From Planctomycetota bacterium (GTDB taxonomy: Bacteria; Planctomycetota; UBA8108): DNA of 8,454 nt. The stretch lies in the NCBI GenBank assembly GCA_022451445.1, contig JAKUSY010000103.1, positions 1 to 8,454 on the forward strand, written 5' to 3'. Made by a program: the position numbers and the translations under genes. The notes beneath the pieces were generated by a model that saw only the letters and a program-made list of their open reading frames with translations, had not been told where the DNA came from and did not search any database. Within the stretch, counting starts at the first letter, position 1. Each line of letters begins with the position of its first letter. Positions 1 to 6,100 of this stretch are shown piece after piece.

Positions 1-1191
1 CATGAGCTTGGTCATGGTTTCCGACATGTAGACGGGTAACCGGATCATGCGGGATTTCTCAGCGATGGCCCTCGATATCGCCTGTCGGATCCACCAGGTG
101 GCGTAGGTGGAGAACTTGAAGCCCTTGCGGTATTCAAACTTCTCCGTCGCCCGCATCAAACCGGTGTTTCCTTCCTGGATAAGGTCCAGGAAGGAAAGGC
201 CCCGTTTGCGGTACCGCTTCGCCACACTTACCACGAGTCTGAGGTTGCCCGAAGCCAGGCTGCTTTTAGCTCTCTCGTAACGGAGGAACTCTTCTTCAGC
301 GCTGGCTGCGCGTAGAAGGAAGGATTGGTAGTTCTCGAAGAGGGCGACGTTTACTTCCCTCAGGGCGGTATCATCAATGTAGCGTCGGCGCTGAACTGGA
401 TTTGGCAAAACCCTGCGTATAATTTCCCCAAACTGCACCAGGGCGCTTTTCCAGCGCGCCAGATAACTCAACTTGATGTGATACTCCTCGATGATTCCGA
501 CGGTTCGCCGGATCCTCTGGAGTAACCGCTTCTGAATCCGGGCAACCTCTGGCTTTTTCGATTGCCCCTTCGAGATCTTGGTAGTGTTTTTTTTCTTCGC
601 GGCGGTGCCGGTCTTCTGGAAGTTCAGTCCGGCGATAGTCTTCCGCAGCGTTTCAAAGTCCTTGATGTTGGCCTTGATGTTTCTCTCGACCGCCGCCAGT
701 GACTTTTCGAGCCTCTTGAAGAACTCCGCCCGCTCGCCTTTCTGCGAGAGATTCACATCGAGAGCTTTCTCGATCAGGATTTCTTTGCTCATGATGAGCC
801 TGAAGAGCTCGATCACTCTTTGCTGTCCGAAACGGGTGGCGTAGAGATGACGCCTGAGGTTGATACGCGAGGCTTCGATCTCCTTGGCGTATTCGACTTC
901 CTGTTCGCGCGTGAGCAGGGAGATCCCGGACATCTGGCTGAAATACATGCGAATCGGATCGCCCAGCTTGCGAATAGCTGCCGATTGATCATCTTCTTTG
1001 CCGGTTTTCTTGCCCGTAGTCGGAAAGTCGAGAACCTTGATTCCTTCTTTTTTGAGCGCCTTGAGAATGCGTCCCAGGTAGGAAGCGTTCGTCGAGGCGT
1101 CCGCCGCCAGCTCGAAGATATCTTCGTGGGTAACGGTCTTGCCCGTGAGGCTCTTGAGAAGACGTGCGACTACGGTTTCAACTGGCTCCAA
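1..1191 (-). CDS. rpoD: RNA polymerase sigma-70 family factor, RpoD-like (C-terminus outside window)
   Basis: This is a sigma subunit that directs RNA polymerase to promoters; 397 residues are visible. Residues about 4-60 are helical and resemble region 1.1. Region 1.2 starts at residue 78 (DPIRMYFSQM, then LLTREQEVEYAKEIE). Residues about 110-300 are a charged, helical spacer like the non-conserved region of RpoD, with a Lys-rich stretch in the middle. Region 2 follows: NLRLVVSVAKRY from residue 316, LSFLDLIQEGNTGLM, FEYRKGFKFSTYATWWIRQ (W366, W367, Q370) and RMIRLPVYM. The window ends at the start of region 3; regions 3 and 4 and the stop codon are not seen. The start is TTG at 1191, chosen because AGGAG lies 8 nt upstream, an in-frame TAA lies about a dozen codons upstream with no ATG or GTG between, and the next in-frame ATG is inside region 1.2. 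Family membership is certain. Whether this is the housekeeping factor or an RpoD-like paralogue is open, and the sigma-54-type promoter upstream favours a regulated role. Confidence 0.96.
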   Translation of the reverse strand, partial: MEPVETVVARLLKSLTGKTVTHEDIFELAADASTNASYLGRILKALKKEGIKVLDFPTTGKKTGKEDDQSAAIRKLGDPIRMYFSQMSGISLLTREQEVEYAKEIEASRINLRRHLYATRFGQQRVIELFRLIMSKEILIEKALDVNLSQKGERAEFFKRLEKSLAAVERNIKANIKDFETLRKTIAGLNFQKTGTAAKKKNTTKISKGQSKKPEVARIQKRLLQRIRRTVGIIEEYHIKLSYLARWKSALVQFGEIIRRVLPNPVQRRRYIDDTALREVNVALFENYQSFLLRAASAEEEFLRYERAKSSLASGNLRLVVSVAKRYRKRGLSFLDLIQEGNTGLMRATEKFEYRKGFKFSTYATWWIRQAISRAIAEKSRMIRLPVYMSETMTKLM

Positions 1192-1199
1192 GGTAGATA

Positions 1200-1204
1200 C
1201 TCCT
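1200..1204 (-). promoter_or_regulatory. Ribosome binding site of the sigma-70 gene
   Basis: The minus strand reads AGGAG, then 8 nt, then TTG. This Shine-Dalgarno match at ideal spacing decides the TTG start of the sigma factor, because no ATG or GTG is available in frame between the upstream TAA and the conserved domain. Confidence 0.8.
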
Positions 1205-1259
1205 GCTTTTTTCGTGGTCTCTTTTTATCCGGGTGAGGCCATTCCTCGCCGAGACATAA

Positions 1260-1276
1260 AGCAAACTTCAGGCCAA
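1260..1276 (-). promoter_or_regulatory. Putative sigma-54 (-24/-12) promoter of the sigma-70 gene
   Basis: The minus strand reads TTGGCCTGAAGTTTGCT. Against the published sigma-54 consensus YTGGCACG-N4-TTGCW it matches 11 of 13 defined positions, including the near-invariant GG and GC dinucleotides at exactly 10-bp separation. It points into the sigma-70 gene. With the C of GC (1261) at -12, transcription would start near 1249, giving a leader of about 58 nt before the TTG start with its AGGAG. Spacing, orientation and place all fit. No comparably good sigma-70-type promoter was seen in this gap on the minus strand. It is a prediction from the motif alone. Confidence 0.72.
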
Positions 1277-1367
1277 ATAAGAAAAAACGGAGCTTCTTTC
1301 CTAAGTCATTAATGGAGCTAATGTTGTGCGGAGGCCAGGCGAATCCCACAAGATGGACGAAAATGGA

Positions 1368-1387
1368 CTTGTCAGAATTTTGACAAG
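1368..1387. promoter_or_regulatory. Palindromic candidate upstream activator (enhancer) site
   Basis: The 20-bp sequence cttgtcagaattttgacaag is an inverted repeat with 7-bp arms (CTTGTCA / TGACAAG) around a 6-bp centre; one pair of positions breaks perfect symmetry. It lies about 119-138 bp upstream of the transcription start predicted from the -24/-12 element, in the range usual for sites bound by dimers of sigma-54 activators with Fis-type HTH domains. A second, poorer copy (GTCAGAA-GTTCAC) begins at 1394, with its GTCAGAA 23 bp from that of the first. The symmetry is seen directly; the function and the binding protein are inferred. It could instead be a repressor operator. Confidence 0.5.
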
Positions 1388-1628
1388 ACTTTGGTCAGAA
1401 GTTCACACTGGTCTTTACATTCCGGTAGGGCTGGGAACAGGCAGGGTCGTTATTGTGCGGGATGGAACGGCTAACCGACGCCTTGGCAGCGGCTGGAGGC
1501 CGGCAATCGTCTGCGGGAGAGCGGTATACACCCGTAATTGGCAAAAAGGACGGTTTCTATGGGGTTTCAGGGCCCCGGGGAACCCGGTTTAGCAGGCAGG
1601 GGGAAGCGGGCATCTACAACCGTCGGTC

Positions 1629-2978
1629 TCAGGGGACGAGATAGACTCTGGAACGGGCCCATCCTCTGTCCATATGGTAGGACCAGAGAGCCACGTAGGG
1701 GACGGCAGTCCTGTTCGTGGAAGGACTGTCGAGGTGGAACTCGAGATTGCTGTTGAGCCCGGGAATTCTTCCGGTGGAGAGGACCTCCACATTCCGCAGG
1801 AACTCGAAGTTGTCTCCGGGGGCTCGGACCAGGTTGTGCCGACTGGAAGAGCCGATCAGGAAGTAGAAGCTGTCTCCGCTCCTGGGGTGCAACTCGGCTC
1901 GCACTCGTACACGCTGCCTGCGCCTCATGGCTGCCTCTAGAAGTCCTATTGCCTGTCGCGGCCCCTTTTTCCTGCCGAGCTTGGGAGCGGCATTGCCCGG
2001 CTCCGGGAGATCGGCTGAGAAATTCATCCAGGGAAGACCGCGAACATGTCCGCTCCAGCTGCCGCCGGCTATCCTCGCGCCCGTGGTGCTTGAGTGCAGG
2101 GACACATCGAGGCTCAGAATACCCATATCCGGAGTCAGCAGATCGATGTCGTCAAGCGCGGCCTGAAGCCAGTCGACGTTGAGGTCGACCGCGACATTGA
2201 AGAGGCCGCTGGTGGGATCCCGCGGCGTTGTAGCCTGGCCTTCGGGATGAATCGTCTGTGTGGTCAGGAAAGTTCCACCGGAACTGAAAACCAGCACCCC
2301 CGGGTTGACGTAATTCGTCTGGAGTCTCATGCGGAGCCATTTGCCGTCGAGAAGATCTTCTCCGGCCGGGATGTTTCCGGCACGGCCCGCGAGGCCTCTC
2401 TCGTTGGGAACGAAGTCTCTGCCGAAGCGCCCGCCTTCATCTTCGCGAATCTGGGCGCCACCACCATCTCCGAGCGGTTCATCGTCTCCGGGTCCGCCTT
2501 CGGCGAGCGGTTCATCGTCTCCGGGTCCGCCTTCGGCGAGCGGCTCATCGTCTCCGGGGCCCTGGCGATCGAGTATGGGCGCGATCCTGTTTTGTGCAGC
2601 CGGATCGGCGTCTGGAGCCTGGAGATTCGGAGCTCCCGGATTGAGGGGAATGCCGAACTCAAGCGGCCGCAGGGGAGGTTCTTCACCGGGTCCCAGGAGC
2701 AGGACGAAGGGTTCAACCTGGCCCAGCCGGGGATCATCGTTTTCATCGTAGTCGGCTTCCTCGCGGGCCCTCAGTACCTCGATCTCAGGAAGATCGATGC
2801 CCAATTGCTGAAGGGAGCCGATCATCCAGGCGCCGATGAGCCAGAGGCTGATGAGGAGGCCGGCCGCGAGGCCGCTCCGGGCGGCTGTGTTGAGTGCGTA
2901 ACGGAGCCGGGAGCCAGCGGAATGCCTGTCGGCATCGGACACTCTGAAGCGTCTCGAGCTGTTTTGCCCTGTTCTCAT
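1629..2978 (-). CDS. Single-pass membrane protein of unknown function with Pro/acid-rich repeat stalk
   Basis: I do not recognise the family of this 449-residue protein. Residues 1-35 are polar and basic. Residues about 36-56 (SGLAAGLLISLWLIGAWMIG) form one transmembrane helix, and with the positive N-terminus this predicts an Nin/Cout anchor. Residues about 60-200 are a low-complexity stalk rich in Pro, Gly, Asp and Glu, with GPGDDEPLAEG-type units repeated three times at 140-172. Residues about 205-449 look folded and beta-rich (GVLVFSSGGTFLTT, GIPGLNSNLEF-like stretches, many aromatic and alternating hydrophobic residues), probably a domain outside the membrane. ATG at 2978 is the only start in its frame after the upstream TAA; a G-rich stretch precedes it but no clean Shine-Dalgarno. 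The gene follows the giant regulator after 208 bp, so it could share its function, but nothing proves it. Overlapping plus-strand frames are judged shadows because only this frame gives a coherent protein. Confidence 0.82.
   Translation of the reverse strand: MRTGQNSSRRFRVSDADRHSAGSRLRYALNTAARSGLAAGLLISLWLIGAWMIGSLQQLGIDLPEIEVLRAREEADYDENDDPRLGQVEPFVLLLGPGEEPPLRPLEFGIPLNPGAPNLQAPDADPAAQNRIAPILDRQGPGDDEPLAEGGPGDDEPLAEGGPGDDEPLGDGGGAQIREDEGGRFGRDFVPNERGLAGRAGNIPAGEDLLDGKWLRMRLQTNYVNPGVLVFSSGGTFLTTQTIHPEGQATTPRDPTSGLFNVAVDLNVDWLQAALDDIDLLTPDMGILSLDVSLHSSTTGARIAGGSWSGHVRGLPWMNFSADLPEPGNAAPKLGRKKGPRQAIGLLEAAMRRRQRVRVRAELHPRSGDSFYFLIGSSSRHNLVRAPGDNFEFLRNVEVLSTGRIPGLNSNLEFHLDSPSTNRTAVPYVALWSYHMDRGWARSRVYLVP
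2472..2565. repeat. 33-bp tandem repeat, about 2.9 copies, in frame inside the membrane-protein gene
   Basis: Units begin at 2472, 2505 and 2538 (plus strand, gagcggttcatcgtctccgg...). The first two are identical over all 33 bp; the third diverges and is shorter. The unit is 11 codons, so each copy adds one 11-residue GPGDDEPLAEG-type block to the stalk without shifting the frame. Identical neighbouring copies suggest recent duplication by slippage. Confidence 0.95.
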
Positions 2979-3086
2979 GGAAGCCCCCGAAGGTCCCCTC
3001 GAAACCGAGGCGTTTACGCTGCTGAATTACCATTCCGCAAGTGAAGACGCATCAGTATCAATATAATTTCAATCCGACCAACCTAA

Positions 3087-3115
3087 ATAGTAAGGGTAAT
3101 TTTAGTTAGGCGCAA
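3087..3115 (-). promoter_or_regulatory. Weak sigma-70-type promoter candidate for the membrane-protein gene
   Basis: The minus strand has TTGCGC, 17 bp, then TACTAT, matching the -35 and -10 consensus at 3 and 4 of 6 positions with ideal spacing. It lies in an AT-rich patch (about 3050-3115) that contrasts with its GC-rich surroundings and would give a leader of about 100 nt before the ATG at 2978. The AT-rich patch is real; the exact boxes are uncertain. Confidence 0.35.
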
Positions 3116-3186
3116 CCTTTTCAGTGGAAGGATCCCGGTCCGGGAGGCTCGTCTGTCAGTAGCCAGTTGGGGCAGCGTCGCGGGCT

Positions 3187-6100
3187 TCAATCCCGCCGCT
3201 GAATGGAGTGTTTTTTCATCAGCCGGTAGAAGGACTCCCGTGATAATCCGCTGAGCTTGGAGGCATTTGCCACATTACCAGCACATTCTGTCAGTGCTTT
3301 TTCGATGTACATACGCTCAAAGAAGTTACGGGCGCTCCGAAATTTTTTCCCGTCGGAGATCCCGAACATGCCGTCGAAGGTGTTCTCCTCTTCGGGTTTT
3401 TCTCTTACCGAGCGGTCCAGGATGAGGTCTTCAGCCGTGATGGTTTCGTTTTCAGTGATGAGCAGGGTTCTTTCGAGGAGGTGGCGAAGCTCGCTGACAT
3501 TGCCCGGCCAGTCGTGAGAGATGAGTTTCTTCATCGCTTCCTTGGTAAACGATGGGCTGGAGATCGCGAGCTGGGCGGTGATTTCTCCGCAGAAGGTCTC
3601 AACGAATTCAGGGATGTCTTCCTTGCGCTCACGCAGCGGCGGCAGGTCGATGCACACGGTGTTGAGCCTGTAGAAGAGGTCCTCACGGAAATGTCCATCT
3701 TCCACCAGCTTTCTCAGGTCTTTGTTGGAGGCTGAAATGATGCGGGGCGTGATCTTGACGCTGGAGGAGCCTCCGACGGGACGCACCTCGCCTTCCTCTA
3801 TTACACGCAGCAGCTTCTGCTGCATGCCCAGGCTCATATCACCGACCTCGTCGAGGAACAGGGTCCCCTCGTTGGCCTGCTCGAACAGGCCCTTCTTGTC
3901 GCTGATGGCGCTGGTGAAGGCGCCCCGGACATGTCCGAAGAGTTCGGATTCGAGCAGGGTCTCGGTCAGCGCTCCACAGTTCTCCGAGATAAAGGGTCCC
4001 TTTCCACGTTCAGAGTTGAAGTGAAGGGAGCGGGCGATGAGCTCCTTCCCGGTTCCACTCTCTCCCTGGATGCAGACGGCCAGGGTGGATGAGCTGAGAC
4101 GCTGAACCATCAGCAGTATTTTCTGCATCGCCTCGGAACGGGCGACGATATTCTCCATGGTGTAGCGGGATTCCAGGAGGCTCTGGCGGTGCTCGATATC
4201 CTGGCGGGCCACGGCGAGCTCTTCGGTCTGTTCCTCAATTCGCGAGCGCAGCCGGCTGTTCTTGTTGTTTTGGGCCTCGATGATTCGGGCCGTGGTAATG
4301 GCGATGACCGCCTGGTCGCTGAATGTCTGCAGGGTCTTGAGCTCCGATTCCTGGAAGGCGTGGCGTCGATGCCTGTTGTCGAGGTAGATCACCCCGAGCA
4401 CATCCGCATGGAACTTCAGCGGCACGCAGAGCACCGAGCGCAGGCGGAGCTCGCGGACGCTTCTGAGCGTCTCGAAGGGCTCCTCGCTCAGGGCGTTGCC
4501 AGCCAGCAGGGGCTCACCGTTTTCCATCACCTCCCGGGCTATCGAGGTGGAGAATTTGTGCCTGGGGTCCCTGACCTCTTCCTTGTCAAAATCCCTGGCG
4601 ACGATGTTCGGTTCCTGCCCGGGGCTTTCTGAATTCAGGATCAGGAAGCCCCTCTCGGCGTTCACCAGATCGATCACCGCGTCCATGATACGTTCGAGAA
4701 TCTGGTCAAGCTTCTGTCCGCTTCCGCGGGCGACGATGATCTCATGCAGGCGCATGAGCTCGAGGTTCATGGCGGCATGCCGGCCGGCATCGTGGACCGG
4801 CCGGGCAGCCTCTTCCTGGTCCCATTCTCGGGCGGCCTCTATGGGGTCTTCTTCTTCGTAGGCGGAGCTCTCCAGGAGAGTCTCCATGGGCTGCTCGCAG
4901 CAGCGAACCACCAGCTGGCGCTCACGCAGGGTGAAAAAATTATCCTGGTAGGCTTCGGGGAGACTGTCGCTATGCTCTTCAAGGCGGCTGCGGGCCTGCT
5001 GGAAATGGATCCTGGCCAGCCTGTAGTCTCCCCGTTTCTGTTCCAGGAGCCCCAGCTGGAGGTGGAAGCGCCAGTCGAGATCTCTCAGCCGCGCCTCACG
5101 GGACTCCACCAGTCCCCGCTGGAGGAATTTGTGGGAGGAATCGAGATCCGTATCCGGAAGCTCCATATCGAGCCGGCTGCGAAGCAGGAAGTAGAGAGGC
5201 ACCAGGTCTTTCGAGCCCAGGTCCTCGAGCTGGGAGTAGGCCTCTTCGAGGTTGGCCTCGGCATTCTTGAGCTCCGCCATCTCGATTCTCAGGGCTGCCA
5301 GATGGAGGATCGCCTCGACCATTTTTCTCCGGTAGCGGGCCGTCCTGAAGAGCCTCTCTGATTCCAGCAGCTGGCGCTCGGCATCGGCCAGCTGTCCTTT
5401 TTCACCCAGCAGCATCCCGAGGCGGATCATGCTGTCGCCGGCGATGGTGGGGAGCTCCTTGGCGGTGGCCGCGGTGATGACCTCCCTCAGGAGCTCCTCG
5501 GCTTCGTCGAGAAGTCCCACGTGAAAGAAGGCCCGCGCCTTCGTGCCCTTTGCCATGATCTGGCCGATCCGGTTACCCAGCTCCTCGAAGCCGCGCTCTC
5601 CCTGGTCGCAGTAGTCAAAAATGTCCGCGAGGTTTTCCGTCCCCATGCGCAGCTCGGCGAGCTGGAGATTTGAGTAGGCCAGGCCGACCTTGTCATCGAG
5701 CTCTTCACGGATCCGGATGCTCCTGCGCGCGTAGCCCAGGGCTTTTTCCAGCTCGCCCTTGGCCTGGTAGATCATCGCGATGCGGTAATAGGAGAATCCG
5801 ACACCGGATTTTCCGCTGAATTTCTTACGTTTCTCGAGAGACCTGTAGGCGTAGTCGAGCGCCTCGTCGTATTTTCCGTCACGCTCGAGAATGCCGGCCA
5901 GGTTGTTCATGCACGCCGCCATGCCGAACTGGTTGTTCAGGCGGCTGAAGATAGCGACGGCGAGCTTGTAGTATTCCGCCGCTTCGGCGGTCTGGTCGCG
6001 GAACTGCAGGACGTTGCCGAGGTTGTTGTAGATCCGGGCGGTTCCTTCCTCGTCGCCAATCTGCCGGCACAGCAGCAGGCTCTTCTGGTAGCTCTCGAGA

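Larger units (their letters stand above)
1192..1628. other. 437-bp intergenic regulatory region
   Basis: This gap lies between the end of the membrane-protein gene (1629) and the start of the sigma-70 gene (1191). The half next to the sigma gene is AT-richer and holds the leader, the -24/-12 element, a short A-tract at about 1282-1287 and the palindrome. The half from about 1420 to 1628 is GC-rich and shows no convincing gene, RNA or T-tailed terminator. Short open frames there on the plus strand (for example 1326-1592) lack a ribosome binding site and any recognisable protein signature. Confidence 0.7.

Noticed and set aside
1369..1408. TTGTCA/TTGACA in the palindrome as a sigma-70 -35 box
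   Set aside because: No acceptable -10 hexamer lies 16-18 bp away on either strand, so the palindrome is better explained as a protein-binding site.
1326..1592. 88-codon plus-strand frame in the intergenic gap
   Set aside because: It has no ribosome binding site and no recognisable protein features, and it overlaps the palindrome.
2472..2565. 33-bp repeats as a CRISPR array
   Set aside because: The units are directly adjacent with no spacers and stay in frame inside a coding sequence.
3018..3032. GG-N10-GC sequence upstream of the membrane-protein gene as a second sigma-54 promoter
   Set aside because: Only the dinucleotides fit; about 6 of 13 consensus positions match, close to what chance would give.
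2094..3044. 316-codon open frame on the plus strand
   Set aside because: It lies antisense to the membrane-protein gene; it has no transmembrane or domain signature of its own and mirrors the repeats of the other strand.
3133..3145. TCCCGGTCCGGGA as terminator of the giant regulator gene
   Set aside because: The stem is only 5-6 bp with almost no loop, and no T-tract follows on the minus strand.
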